From contig NZ_SNXE01000002.1 in NCBI RefSeq assembly GCF_004362405.1, positions 248,001-312,000 of the forward strand: a stretch of DNA of 64,000 bases. The letters run 5' to 3'. Source of the DNA: Roseateles asaccharophilus. GTDB lineage: Bacteria; Pseudomonadota; Gammaproteobacteria; Burkholderiales; Burkholderiaceae_C. Positions 1 to 11,609 of the stretch are shown in pieces (the stretch's first letter is position 1; each line of letters begins with the position of its first letter). The notes under the pieces are model-generated. The model was given only the letters and a program-made list of their open reading frames with translations, was not told where the DNA came from and ran no database searches. The translations under genes were made by a program, and so were the position numbers.

Positions 1-1
1 T

Positions 2-2107
<2,106 letters not shown>

Positions 2108-2137
2108 CCGACGTCGCGGGCGCGAGCCGACAAAAAG

Positions 2138-2162
2138 AAGAGGCCCCGCGGGGCCTCTTTGT
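2138..2162 (+). terminator. Intrinsic terminator after clpA
   Basis: A perfect 22-base palindrome (AAGAGGCCCCG/CGGGGCCTCTT, 2138-2159) is followed by TTTGTGTT. The A-run before the stem (2132-2136) supplies a U-tract on the other strand, so it can also stop mtfA transcripts arriving from the right. Confidence 0.9.
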
Positions 2163-2171
2163 GTTATTGCT

Positions 2172-2960
2172 TCAGTCCTGAGCCGGGTCCTGCCGGAAGA
2201 ACTCGGCCAGCAGCGCGTAGAGCGGGGGCTGTTCCAGGCGTAGCTCGGCCGGTGCCACGAAGAAGGCCTCCACCGCCACTGCGAAGAACTCCTCCAGGGC
2301 CTCGGCGCCGTAGGGATCGATCAGGGTGGCATAGCCCGCATCCACCTGGTCGCAGAACCAGGCCCACTCATCCTCCAGCAACGCCAGCCAGCGCTCGCGG
2401 GCGGCGAGATTGGGCAGCAGGGGCACGCCGTCGGCCGCACCATCGGCCATGTCCAGCACATGGGCGAACTCGTGGATCACCACGTTGTAGATGCTGTCCA
2501 GTCCCTGCGTGGGATCCACACCCGCCTGCATGGGGCCCCAGGCCAGCATCAGGGGACCGCCTTCCATGGCCTCACCGGCGAGCTGCTCCTCGTAGTGATG
2601 CACTACGCCATCTTCGTCCATGAACTCGCGCTGGGCCAGCACCTCGTCGGCATGCATCACGATGCCCACAAAGCCGGCGTAGGCGGCCAGGCCCAGGCGC
2701 AGTACCGGCAGGCAGGCCTGGGCGGCCACGGCCAGGGCCACCTCGTCCGTGACCTCGAAACCGCCCACGCCATGGAACTCCTTCTCGGCCAGGAAGAGCG
2801 AGCACAGGCGGCGCAGCTCGGCCAGATCGGCGGCGCTGCGCCGGGCAATGAAGGGGTAGCGGGCCAGCGTCAGCTGCCACAGCGGCTCGGGAATGGCGCG
2901 CTCGCGCAAGGCCTTGGCCTCGCGCTGGCGTTGCCAGGCTTGCAGCAGGCGGCCCAGCAT
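2172..2960 (-). CDS. mtfA: MtfA-type zinc peptidase (M90 family)
   Basis: A 262-residue protein resembling MtfA of E. coli, a cytosolic zinc aminopeptidase that binds the glucose repressor Mlc. The zinc/catalytic motif HEFAH is at residues 163-167 (H163 and H167 ligands, E164 catalytic), followed by the family-typical VLDMADGAADG. Length matches the family. Its ATG shares one base with the stop codon of lpxH (TGATG), so it is the distal gene of the lpxH unit. Whether it has an Mlc partner here is unknown, since no PTS gene is in the window. Confidence 0.92.
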   Translation of the reverse strand: MLGRLLQAWQRQREAKALRERAIPEPLWQLTLARYPFIARRSAADLAELRRLCSLFLAEKEFHGVGGFEVTDEVALAVAAQACLPVLRLGLAAYAGFVGIVMHADEVLAQREFMDEDGVVHHYEEQLAGEAMEGGPLMLAWGPMQAGVDPTQGLDSIYNVVIHEFAHVLDMADGAADGVPLLPNLAARERWLALLEDEWAWFCDQVDAGYATLIDPYGAEALEEFFAVAVEAFFVAPAELRLEQPPLYALLAEFFRQDPAQD

Positions 2961-3730
2961 CAGTCGGGCTGCCCAGCAGCGGCCAGGACCAGGCGCCTCA
3001 GGCCCTGGGCGTCCAGCCGAATCACGTCGGCGCGAGGCTGCCCATGGTCCAGCTCCCAGTCGGACAGCACCCAGCGCTGCAGCCCGTCACCGAGCTCATG
3101 CACCGCCGGCCGGTGGGTGTGGCCATGCAGCAAGACCTGGCACCGGTGGTGCTGCAGGGCATCGCGAGCGGCGTCGGGGGCCACATCGGCCCAGTCCTCT
3201 TGCGCCATCTCGCGCTGGGCGGCCTGGCTGGCGTCACGCAGGCCGCGCGCGATGGCGCGGCGCTCCGCCAGGGGCTTGGCCAGAAAGTCCTGCTGCCAGG
3301 CGGCACTGCGCACCTGGGCGCGAAAGCGCTGGTAGCCGGTGTCGGCCAGGCACAGGGCGTCGCCATGGCTGAGCAGCAGGCGGTGGCCAAAGGCTTCAAG
3401 CACGCAGGGGTCGGGCAGCAGGGTCAGGCCGGCGTCCCGCGCCATGGCGGGACCCAGCAGGAAGTCGCGGTTGCCGGCCATGAAGAACAGCGGTTTCCCG
3501 ACCGACTTCAGCAAGGTCAGGCACTCAGCCTCGAAGGCATCGAAGCGGGCATCGTCGCCGATCCAGACTTCGAAGATATCGCCCAGCAGGAAGAAGGCAT
3601 CTGCCGGGCTCTGGCGCAAGTGCTGGCGCAGCGCGTCCAGCGTCGCCGGCAGCTCCGGCGCCAGATGGAGGTCGGAGAGGAAGTCAATGGCGCGCCAGGA
3701 CGGCGGCGCCTTCAGTTCCTCAGACTTCAA
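2960..3730 (-). CDS. lpxH: UDP-2,3-diacylglucosamine diphosphatase LpxH
   Basis: The fourth step of lipid A synthesis: hydrolysis of UDP-2,3-diacylglucosamine to lipid X and UMP at the cytoplasmic face of the inner membrane. The calcineurin-like metallophosphatase motifs are all present: SDLHL (D20, H22), [36 protein letters not shown] and HGHTHRP. The 256-residue length is slightly above the usual ~240. The start overlaps the end of ppiB by 11 bases and the stop overlaps mtfA by one base, indicating translational coupling in ppiA-ppiB-lpxH-mtfA. Confidence 0.95.
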   Translation of the reverse strand: MKSEELKAPPSWRAIDFLSDLHLAPELPATLDALRQHLRQSPADAFFLLGDIFEVWIGDDARFDAFEAECLTLLKSVGKPLFFMAGNRDFLLGPAMARDAGLTLLPDPCVLEAFGHRLLLSHGDALCLADTGYQRFRAQVRSAAWQQDFLAKPLAERRAIARGLRDASQAAQREMAQEDWADVAPDAARDALQHHRCQVLLHGHTHRPAVHELGDGLQRWVLSDWELDHGQPRADVIRLDAQGLRRLVLAAAGQPD

Positions 3731-4223
3731 CCGCCTTCTCGATCACGACGTCGTCCAGCGGCACGTCGTCATGGAAGCCCTTGCGGCCGGTCTTGACCTT
3801 CTCGATCGCGTCCACCACCTCGGTGCCGGCCACGACCTTGCCGAACACGGCATAACCCCAGCCCGAGGGGCTTTCGCTCTTGAAGTTCAGGAAGCCGTTG
3901 TCCACGGTGTTGATGAAGAACTGGGCCGAGGCGGAGTGGGGCGCATTGGTGCGCGCCATGGCCAGGGTGTACTTGTCGTTCTTCAGGCCGTTGTTGGCCT
4001 CGTTCTGGATGGGGGCGTCGGTGGGCTTCTGGTTCATGCCCGCTTCGAAGCCGCCGCCCTGGACCATGAAGCCCTTGATCACGCGATGGAACACGGTGCC
4101 GTTGTAGTGGCCCTTGCGCACATAGGCGAGGAAGTTCTCCACAGTCACGGGGGCCTTCGCCGCGTCGAGTTCGACACGGATCAGGCCGTGGTTGGTATGC
4201 AGTTCAACAGTCTTGGTCGTCAT
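3720..4223 (-). CDS. ppiB: Cytoplasmic peptidyl-prolyl cis-trans isomerase (cyclophilin, PpiB)
   Basis: A 167-residue single-domain cyclophilin without a signal peptide, so cytosolic. It catalyses cis-trans isomerisation of proline peptide bonds. Core motifs include [16 protein letters not shown], the [18 protein letters not shown] stretch and GYAVFGKVV. The ATG overlaps the stop of the upstream cyclophilin by four bases (ATGA, 4220-4223). The tandem cytosolic/secreted cyclophilin pair probably arose by duplication: the two proteins align throughout. Confidence 0.95.
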   Translation of the reverse strand: MTTKTVELHTNHGLIRVELDAAKAPVTVENFLAYVRKGHYNGTVFHRVIKGFMVQGGGFEAGMNQKPTDAPIQNEANNGLKNDKYTLAMARTNAPHSASAQFFINTVDNGFLNFKSESPSGWGYAVFGKVVAGTEVVDAIEKVKTGRKGFHDDVPLDDVVIEKAVEV

Positions 4224-4792
4224 TTCTTGGGCTCCACGATGGCCTTGTTGATGGTCACGGGTTCCAGCGGGATGTTCTGATGCATCCCGGCGTTGCCCGT
4301 GGGCTTGTTACGGATCTTGTCGACCACCTCCATGCCCTCGACCACACGGCCGAAGACGGCGTAGCCGCGGCCATCGCGCGCATTGGCGGCGTCCAGGAAG
4401 GGGTTGTCGACCACATTGATGAAGAACTGGGCGGTGGCCGAGTTGGGGTCGCCGGTGCGCGCCATGGCGATGCTGCCGCGCACATTGTTCAGGCCGTTGC
4501 CCGCCTCCAGCGGAATGGGCGCGCGGGTGGGCTTTTGCTCCATCTTGGGCGTGAAGCCGCCGCCCTGGATCATGAAGTTCTCGATCACGCGGTGGAAGAT
4601 GGTGCCGTTGTAGTGGCCGGCCTTCACGTACTTGATGAAGTTGTCCACGCTCTTGGGAGCCTTCTCGGCATCCAGCTCGATGCGGATGTCGCCCTCGCTG
4701 GTGCTGAGCTTCACGGTCTGGGCCAGGGCGGGAGCCGCGGCCAGGGACAGGACGAGGGCGAGGGCGAGACTGGTCAGGTTTCTCATGGGCAC
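4220..4792 (-). CDS. ppiA: Periplasmic peptidyl-prolyl cis-trans isomerase (cyclophilin, PpiA-like)
   Basis: A 190-residue cyclophilin with a cleavable signal peptide: a basic start (MPMR), a hydrophobic core ([16 protein letters not shown]) and an ALA-Q cleavage site near residue 24. The mature part carries the same core as its neighbour ([46 protein letters not shown]). The expected role is proline isomerisation during folding of exported proteins. First gene of ppiA-ppiB-lpxH-mtfA; the 69 bases before it (4793-4861) show no obvious promoter. Confidence 0.94.
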   Translation of the reverse strand: MPMRNLTSLALALVLSLAAAPALAQTVKLSTSEGDIRIELDAEKAPKSVDNFIKYVKAGHYNGTIFHRVIENFMIQGGGFTPKMEQKPTRAPIPLEAGNGLNNVRGSIAMARTGDPNSATAQFFINVVDNPFLDAANARDGRGYAVFGRVVEGMEVVDKIRNKPTGNAGMHQNIPLEPVTINKAIVEPKK

Positions 4793-4861
4793 TTGAACGG
4801 ATACAGGGCGGGATGAGCGGCCAGACGGCGCCTTGGGCGCCGCTGGCTGCGGGATTGTCGC

Positions 4862-5386
4862 TCAGCGGCGTGAGTTGGGCTGGCCCCGGGCAATCAGTTC
4901 CTGGGTGCTGCGCAGCTTGAGCTGCAGCGCCGCGGTGTCACCGCTGGACTGCTTCAGGGCCAGTCCATAGGCCCGGGCCGCCAAGCGCAGCAGCACATCC
5001 CCCAGGTTTTCCTGGGCCTGGGCATGTTCCGGCTGCAGGCGCACCGCCTGCTCCAGCGCGCGCTGGGCGGCCTCGAGCTCACCCCGGGCGGCATGGATCA
5101 CCGCCAGATTGTTGAAGGGGTCAGCGAGGTCTGGGAAGTCCTGGGTCAGGCTGCGAAGGCCGGCCTCGGCGGCTTGTGTCTGTCCCAGCTCCATCTGCAT
5201 GACCGCCAAGCTGAAACGCAGGCGGGCATCGTTGAGGTTTTGGCGCAGGGCTTGTTCCAGGCGCTTAACCGCATCGCTGCGCTTGCCCTGCAACCACAGG
5301 GCTTGTGCCTGGTCCAGATCGCTGGCGCTGGCCGGGGCGGTGAGCGCGGCTGCGAGCAGCAGGGGGAGGAGTCGGGGCATTGACAT
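4862..5386 (-). CDS. Secreted tetratricopeptide-repeat protein
   Basis: A 174-residue protein with a signal peptide ([22 protein letters not shown], cleavage near residue 22) followed by TPR-like helical repeats covering about residues 24-150 ([23 protein letters not shown]..., [49 protein letters not shown]). It is probably a periplasmic scaffold; no enzymatic motif is seen. Orthologues next to cysS are common in Burkholderiales genomes as far as I recall. It is divergent from cysS across 190 bases holding a possible -10 (TATACT, 5427-5432). Function unknown. Confidence 0.8.
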   Translation of the reverse strand: MSMPRLLPLLLAAALTAPASASDLDQAQALWLQGKRSDAVKRLEQALRQNLNDARLRFSLAVMQMELGQTQAAEAGLRSLTQDFPDLADPFNNLAVIHAARGELEAAQRALEQAVRLQPEHAQAQENLGDVLLRLAARAYGLALKQSSGDTAALQLKLRSTQELIARGQPNSRR

Positions 5387-5576
5387 AGGGCGGTTGGGGC
5401 GGGCGCGGTGGCGCAGGGGGAGCCGGTATACTGGCGGGCTGATTCTACGGGGCCGCAGCCCGGCCTACCTGCCTGCCCGTATCCACTGCCCGACCGGGCC
5501 CGCATGCTGTGCCCTCGGGCCCGTCTGCGGGTTCAGCCGCCTGACCCGGCGGGGCAGAAGCTGGCATCATCACCTC

Positions 5577-6959
5577 ATGTCCTCCACCCTGCGCATCTAC
5601 AACACGCTGACCCGAGCGGTCGAGCCTTTTGCCCCCATCGAGCCTGGCCATGTCCGCATGTATGTCTGCGGCATGACGATCTACGACCTGTGCCATGTGG
5701 GGCATGCGCGGATGATGATGGCCTTCGACGTGGTGCAGCGCTGGCTCAAGGCCTCGGGCTACCGCGTCACCTATGTCCGCAATATCACGGACATCGACGA
5801 CAAGATCATCAAGCGTGCCGTGGAGCGCGGTATCAGTATCCGTGAGCTCACCGACGAGATGATCGCCGCCATGCACCGCGACATCGGCGCCCTGGGCGTG
5901 GAGCGCCCCACGCACGAGCCGCGCGCCACCGAGTACGTGCCCCAGATGCTGCAGATGATCGGCACGCTGGAAGGCAAGGGCCTGGCCTACCGCGCCAGCA
6001 ATGGCGATGTGAACTACGCGGTGCGCAAGTTCCCCGGCTACGGCAAGCTCTCCGGCAAGTCGCTGGACGATCTGCGCGCCGGCGAGCGCGTGGCCGTGGA
6101 CGACGGTAAGCTCGATCCCCTGGACTTCGTGCTCTGGAAGGCAGCCAAGCCTAGCGAGCCCGAGGACGCCAAGTACGCCAGCGAATTCGGCCCCGGCCGG
6201 CCGGGCTGGCATATCGAGTGCTCGGCCATGAGTTGCGCCCTGCTGGGCGAGCGCTTCGACATCCATGGCGGCGGCATGGATCTGCAGTTCCCGCACCATG
6301 AGAACGAGATCGCGCAGAGCGAAGGCGCGCTGGGCCAGCCCTTTGTCAACTTCTGGGTGCACAACGGCTTCCTGAACGTCGACAACGAGAAGATGTCCAA
6401 GAGCCTGGGCAATTTCTTCACCATCCAGGATGTGCTGAAGAAGTTTGACGGCGAGACCCTTCGCTACTTTATGCTGCGCACGCATTACCGCAGCCCCTTC
6501 AATTTCAGCGACGCCCATCTGGAGGACGCCCGTGGCGCCCTGCGCCGTCTCTACACCGCGCTGGACGCGGTGGGCGAAGTGGAGGTGGGTGACATCGACT
6601 GGGCCCATCCCCAGGCCGCGGCATTCAAGGCCGCGATGGACGACGACTTCAATGTGCCGGCCGCTCTGGCCTCGCTCTTTGAGCTGGCCAGCGAGATCAA
6701 CCGCAGCCGCTCCCTGGTCGAGGCCCGCCTGCTCAAGAGCCTGGGCGCCTGCCTGGGTGTCCTGCAGCTGGCGCCGCGTCAGTACCTGCAGGGGGGCAGC
6801 GGGGCGGATGAGGACAGCATCCAGGTCCGTATCGAGGCGCGCGCCGCGGCCAAGGCTGCGCGCGACTTTGCCGAGGCCGACCGCATCCGCCAGGAACTGC
6901 TGGCCGAGGGCATCGTGCTGAAGGATACGGCGCAGGGCACGACCTGGGTGAAGGCCTGA
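5577..6959 (+). CDS. cysS: Cysteinyl-tRNA synthetase
   Basis: Charges tRNA-Cys in the cytosol. The ATG at 5577 gives 460 residues, the usual length, and begins [13 protein letters not shown]; upstream in-frame codons have no family similarity. Class I signatures: zinc ligand C31 in [12 protein letters not shown]-type HVGH at 40-43, the [18 protein letters not shown] zinc region, and KMSKS at 272-276. No clear Shine-Dalgarno sequence is visible before the start. The next gene begins one base after the stop. Confidence 0.97.
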   Translation: MSSTLRIYNTLTRAVEPFAPIEPGHVRMYVCGMTIYDLCHVGHARMMMAFDVVQRWLKASGYRVTYVRNITDIDDKIIKRAVERGISIRELTDEMIAAMHRDIGALGVERPTHEPRATEYVPQMLQMIGTLEGKGLAYRASNGDVNYAVRKFPGYGKLSGKSLDDLRAGERVAVDDGKLDPLDFVLWKAAKPSEPEDAKYASEFGPGRPGWHIECSAMSCALLGERFDIHGGGMDLQFPHHENEIAQSEGALGQPFVNFWVHNGFLNVDNEKMSKSLGNFFTIQDVLKKFDGETLRYFMLRTHYRSPFNFSDAHLEDARGALRRLYTALDAVGEVEVGDIDWAHPQAAAFKAAMDDDFNVPAALASLFELASEINRSRSLVEARLLKSLGACLGVLQLAPRQYLQGGSGADEDSIQVRIEARAAAKAARDFAEADRIRQELLAEGIVLKDTAQGTTWVKA

Positions 6960-6960
6960 G

Positions 6961-7611
6961 GTGGGACGCGCTGCAGCGGGGGTGACCCCGGACTACTGGG
7001 ACGAGGCTTGCCGCCATCTGGCCAAGCGCGACCGCGTCATGAAGAAGCTGATCCCCCAGTTCGGCGAGGCTCGGCTGCAGGCACGTGGCGATGCCTTCAC
7101 CACCCTGGCGCGCTCCATCGTGGGTCAGCAGATTTCGGTCAAGTCTGCCCAATCGATCTGGGCGAAGTTCGTGGCCCTGCTGCCTGGCCCGTCCACCCGG
7201 GTTCAGCCCGCGGCCCTGCTGGCCTGTGCGCCCGAGGCCTTGCGTGCCGTGGGGCTGCCGCTGCGCAAGGTGGACTACCTGCGTGACTTGGCACAGCACT
7301 TCGAAGATGGGCAGGTTCATGTGCGCCAATGGACGCAGATGGACGACGAAGCCATCATTGACGAGCTGGTTGCCATCCGCGGCATCGGTCGCTGGACGGC
7401 CGAGATGTTCCTGATCTTCCATCTGATGCGACCCAATGTGCTGCCGCTGGATGATGTGGGCCTGATCAAGGGCATCAGCGATCAGTATTTCTCCGGCGAG
7501 CCGGTTTCGCGGGCCGAGGCCCGGGAGCTGGGCGAGGCCTGGGCCCCCTATCGCTCGGTAGCCACGTGGTACATTTGGCGCAGCCTCGATCCGCTGCCCG
7601 TGGAGTATTAG
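6961..7611 (+). CDS. DNA-3-methyladenine glycosylase II family (HhH-GPD)
   Basis: A 216-residue base-excision repair glycosylase of the AlkA/HhH-GPD family, which removes alkylated purines such as 3-methyladenine. The helix-hairpin-helix is AIRGIGRWTAEM (G141-I-G143), followed by LPLDD where the second aspartate (D165) matches the catalytic position. The N-terminal AlkA domain of E. coli is absent, as in short single-domain relatives. GTG at 6961 is chosen because it follows the cysS stop by one base; an internal ATG (KRDRVMKK) would remove part of the fold. Confidence 0.9.
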   Translation: MGRAAAGVTPDYWDEACRHLAKRDRVMKKLIPQFGEARLQARGDAFTTLARSIVGQQISVKSAQSIWAKFVALLPGPSTRVQPAALLACAPEALRAVGLPLRKVDYLRDLAQHFEDGQVHVRQWTQMDDEAIIDELVAIRGIGRWTAEMFLIFHLMRPNVLPLDDVGLIKGISDQYFSGEPVSRAEARELGEAWAPYRSVATWYIWRSLDPLPVEY

Positions 7612-7621
7612 CCTATCCCTA

Positions 7622-7675
7622 CCGGCTGCGCCGGCCTCCTACAAGGGGGCGGGCTTGCAGGACCGGCGGAGCCGG
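7622..7675. repeat. Two short CCGGC-N3-GCCGG hairpins
   Basis: The 108-base gap between the glycosylase gene and accA holds two near-identical inverted repeats, CCGGC-TGC-GCCGG (7622-7634) and CCGGC-GGA-GCCGG (7663-7675), 41 bases apart. They resemble a small REP-like element or a transcription attenuator; no U-tract follows either. Confidence 0.5.
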
Positions 7676-7719
7676 ACCCCCCGGGCCCCGCGCGGTAAGA
7701 CCCTCTGTCAGGACGACTG

Positions 7720-8691
<972 letters not shown>

Positions 8692-10135
8692 CACGCCGGT
8701 GTTGCCCGACGCGTCGGCGCCTCATGCCGGCGTCTTTGCCGTCGCCTACAGCGGCGGCCGCGATTCCACCGCCCTGCTGCACCTGAGCGCACGTCAGGCC
8801 CAAGCCCTGGGCCTGCGTGTGCTGGCCCTGCATGTGCACCATGGCCTGAGCGCCAATGCCGATGCCTGGCTGGCGCATTGCGAGTCGCAGTGCCAGACCT
8901 GGGCCGCCCAGGGCCTGCCGCTGAGCTTTCATTTCCGTCGTCTTGACGGGGCGCCTGCCGCCGGCCAGAGCATCGAGGCCTGGGCCCGCGAGGGGCGCTA
9001 TCGCGCGCTGAGCGAGATGGCCGTGCAGGGCGGAGCCCTTCTGCTTCTGCTGGCCCAGCATCGCCGCGACCAGGCCGAAACCTGGCTGCTGCAGGCCCTG
9101 CGCGGCGCGGGCGCGGCGGGCCTGGCGGCCATGCCGGCCCATCAGACACGCGAGCAAGGCCTGGTCTGGGCTCGACCCTGGCTGGACCAACCGCGCGAGG
9201 CCGTCGAAGCCTATCTGGCCGAGCAGGGCCTGAGCTTCATCGACGATGACAGCAATACCGATGCGCGCTACGCTCGCAACCGCCTGCGTCTGCAGGTCTG
9301 GCCCCAGCTGAGTGCCGCGTTTCCCGGAGCCGAGGCGGCGTTGAGCCAGTCCGCCCAGTGGGCCCAGCAGGCGCTGGAACTGCAGCGCGAGCTGGCGGCG
9401 CAAGACCTGCCCCCGTTGTGCTCGGACCAGGGCCTGGATGTGGCGGTGCTGCTCGGGCTTTCACCCGCGCGAGCCAGCAATGCCCTGCGGGCCTGGTTGC
9501 AGCAGACCCTGGGTCAGGCCGCACCTGCCAGCCTGGTGCAACGCCTGCTGAGCGAGCTGCCTGGGCGTCGCGTCGGCACCTGGCCTTGCGGAGCGGGCGA
9601 GCTGCGGCTTTACCGGGGCAGGCTGAGCCTTGGGGCTGCAGCCGCGCACGATCTCCCGGCCGAGTACGGCCCGCTGGACCTCAGCCGGCCCGGCTTTCAT
9701 GCCCTACCGCAGGCTGGTGGTGGATGGTGGGTGGAACCGGCCGGGGAGGGCGGGGCCGCCTTGCCCGCCTCGCTGCTGCAGTCCGTGCATGCACGGCCGC
9801 GGCAGGGCGGCGAGCAGTTCCAGTCGCAGCCGCGCGGCCTGCCCCGCAGCCTCAAGAAATGCTTTCAGGCGGCGGCCGTGCCGGCCTGGCAGCGCGGCGG
9901 ACCGCTGCTCTTCGCGGGCGATCGCCTGCTCTGGGTGCCGGGGCTGGGGGCGGATGCGCGCGCCTGGGCCGAAGCCGGCACGCCGGGGCTGAAACTGCGC
10001 TGGCAGGCCGATTCTGTGCCCGCTCTGTAACGTCCATGTCAGTTTTGCTGCAGCGCGGCAGCTAGAATCTTGGGCTGCGAAAAGCGGCGCAAACTGCCCG
10101 ATTCCGGGCCCCGACTCCCGCGTTGAAGATTCCCC

Positions 10136-11410
10136 ATGGCCTTGATAGTTCACAAGTACGGCGGCACCTCGATGGGATCGACCGACCGTATCCGCAACGT
10201 CGCCAAGCGTGTCGCCAAATGGGCGCGTGCCGGGCATCAGATGGTGGTCGTGCCCTCGGCCATGAGCGGCGAGACCAACCGCCTGCTGGGCCTGGCCAAA
10301 GAGCTGTCGCCGGCCGGCGCGAGCACGCCCGAGCTGATGCGCGAACTCGACATGATCGCCGCCACCGGCGAGCAGGTCTCGGTGGGCCTGCTGGCCATCG
10401 CGCTGCAGGCCGAGGGTCTGGAGGCCGTCAGCTACACCGGCTGGCAGGTGCCGGTGCAGACTGACTCTTCCCACACCAAGGCCCGGATTGAAAGCATCGA
10501 CGATGCCCGCGTGCGCGCCGATCTGGCCGCCGGCAAGGTCGTCGTGATCGCCGGCTTTCAGGGTGTCGATGAGGAGCAGAACATCACCACGCTGGGCCGT
10601 GGCGGCTCCGACACCTCGGCCGTGGCCATCGCCGCGGCGATGAAGGCCGACGAGTGCCTGATCTACACCGATGTGGATGGCGTCTACACCACGGACCCGC
10701 GCATCGTGCCCGAGGCACGCCGCCTGCACACCATCAGCTTCGAAGAGATGCTGGAGATGGCCTCGCTGGGCTCCAAGATCCTGCAGATCCGCTCGGTGGA
10801 GTTCGCGGGCAAGTACCGCGTGCCACTGCGCGTGCTGTCCAGCTTCACGCCCTGGGACATCGATATCAACGAGGAAGCCAAGTCCGGCACCCTGATCAGT
10901 TTTGAAGAGGACGAAAAAATGGAACAAGCCGTCGTGTCGGGCATCGCCTTCAACCGTGACGAAGCCAAGGTGACCCTGCTGGGCGTGCCGGACAAGCCGG
11001 GCATCGCGTTCCAGATTCTGGGCCCGGTGGCCGATGCCAATATCGATGTGGACGTGATCATCCAGAACGTCTCGCAGGACGGCAAGACCGACTTCAGCTT
11101 CACCGTGCATCGCAATGACTATGCTCGCGCCATTGAGCTGCTGGAGAAGACCGTGGGCCCGGCCGTGCAGGCCGCCAAGGTGCTGGGCGACCAGCGCATC
11201 TGCAAGGTGTCCATCGTGGGCATCGGCATGCGCTCCCACGTGGGCGTGGCCTCCAAGATGTTCCGCGCGCTGAGCGAAGAGGGCATCAATATCCAGATGA
11301 TCTCCACCAGCGAGATCAAGACCTCGGTCGTGATCGACGAGAAGTACATGGAGCTGGCCGTGCGCGCCCTGCACAAGGCTTTCGATCTGGACCAGGATCA
11401 GGCCGCCTGA
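10136..11410 (+). CDS. lysC: Aspartate kinase
   Basis: Phosphorylates aspartate at the head of the lysine/threonine/methionine/diaminopimelate pathway. The 424-residue protein has the kinase domain first (KYGGTS at residues 7-12, LGRGGSDTSAVA, YTDVDGVYTTDPR) and two ACT domains from about residue 265 that bind feedback inhibitors. This is the class without a fused homoserine dehydrogenase. A possible -10 (TAGAAT, 10063-10068) lies 68 bases upstream with no convincing -35. An in-frame ATG with a strong ribosome site at the kinase/ACT boundary is listed separately. Confidence 0.97.
   Translation: MALIVHKYGGTSMGSTDRIRNVAKRVAKWARAGHQMVVVPSAMSGETNRLLGLAKELSPAGASTPELMRELDMIAATGEQVSVGLLAIALQAEGLEAVSYTGWQVPVQTDSSHTKARIESIDDARVRADLAAGKVVVIAGFQGVDEEQNITTLGRGGSDTSAVAIAAAMKADECLIYTDVDGVYTTDPRIVPEARRLHTISFEEMLEMASLGSKILQIRSVEFAGKYRVPLRVLSSFTPWDIDINEEAKSGTLISFEEDEKMEQAVVSGIAFNRDEAKVTLLGVPDKPGIAFQILGPVADANIDVDVIIQNVSQDGKTDFSFTVHRNDYARAIELLEKTVGPAVQAAKVLGDQRICKVSIVGIGMRSHVGVASKMFRALSEEGINIQMISTSEIKTSVVIDEKYMELAVRALHKAFDLDQDQAA
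10919..11410 (+). CDS. lysC: Probable internal start: ACT-only beta subunit of aspartate kinase
   Basis: Met262 of LysC (ATG 10919) is preceded by GAAGAGGA (10904-10911) with a 7-base spacer, one of the best Shine-Dalgarno matches in this part of the window. It falls at the junction of the kinase and ACT domains and would yield a 163-residue protein with both ACT domains. Several alpha2-beta2 aspartokinases (Bacillus, Corynebacterium) make their beta subunit in just this way. Its use here is inferred from position and sequence only. Confidence 0.5.
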   Translation: MEQAVVSGIAFNRDEAKVTLLGVPDKPGIAFQILGPVADANIDVDVIIQNVSQDGKTDFSFTVHRNDYARAIELLEKTVGPAVQAAKVLGDQRICKVSIVGIGMRSHVGVASKMFRALSEEGINIQMISTSEIKTSVVIDEKYMELAVRALHKAFDLDQDQAA

Positions 11411-11426
11411 AAAAACTCAGCGAATT

Positions 11427-11458
11427 TTGCTTGGGGCCTCAAAATCTTGATATAGAAT
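11427..11458 (+). promoter_or_regulatory. Candidate promoter for tRNA-Ser
   Basis: TTGCTT (11427-11432) or TTGGGG (11431-11436) could be the -35, with TATAGAAT (11451-11458) supplying the -10. The -10 ends 13 bases before the mature tRNA. The region is AT-rich relative to its surroundings. Confidence 0.45.
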
Positions 11459-11471
11459 GCGAGGCTCTGCT

Positions 11472-11564
11472 GGAGACGTGACCGAGTGGCCGAAGGTGCT
11501 CCCCTGCTAAGGGAGTATGTGGGCAAAACCTGCATCGAGGGTTCGAATCCCTCCGTCTCCGCCA
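11472..11564 (+). tRNA. tRNA-Ser (anticodon GCU)
   Basis: A 93-base class II tRNA. The acceptor stem GGAGACG pairs with CGTCTCC (11554-11560), and GCCA (11561-11564) gives an encoded CCA end. The anticodon stem CTCCC/GGGAG (11499-11503, 11511-11515) encloses loop CTGCTAA with anticodon GCT at 11506-11508. A long variable arm and GGTTCGAATCC T-loop are present. It reads AGC/AGU codons. Confidence 0.97.
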
Positions 11565-11576
11565 GCAAAACATGAG

Positions 11577-11609
11577 AACGCCGCGCAATGAAAATTGCGC
11601 GGCGTTTTT
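11577..11609 (+). terminator. Bidirectional terminator between tRNA-Ser and the mocR-like gene
   Basis: A 13-bp perfect stem (AACGCCGCGCAAT/ATTGCGCGGCGTT) with a GAAA tetraloop, followed by TTTTT. It begins 13 bases after the tRNA CCA and its T-run reaches the stop codon of the convergent gene. Confidence 0.9.

Noticed and set aside
10063-10068. TAGAAT as a firm lysC promoter
   Set aside because: The -10 is acceptable but no -35 lies at a suitable distance, so it is only mentioned in the lysC entry.
9704-11374. 556-codon minus-strand open frame opposite tilS and lysC
   Set aside because: The sequence is a His/Ala/Gly/Gln-rich shadow of the lysC coding strand with no family similarity; typical of GC-rich antisense frames.
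11472-11564. tRNA-Ser as a possible integration site for a mobile element
   Set aside because: No integrase, no duplicated tRNA 3' end nearby, and flanking genes look native.
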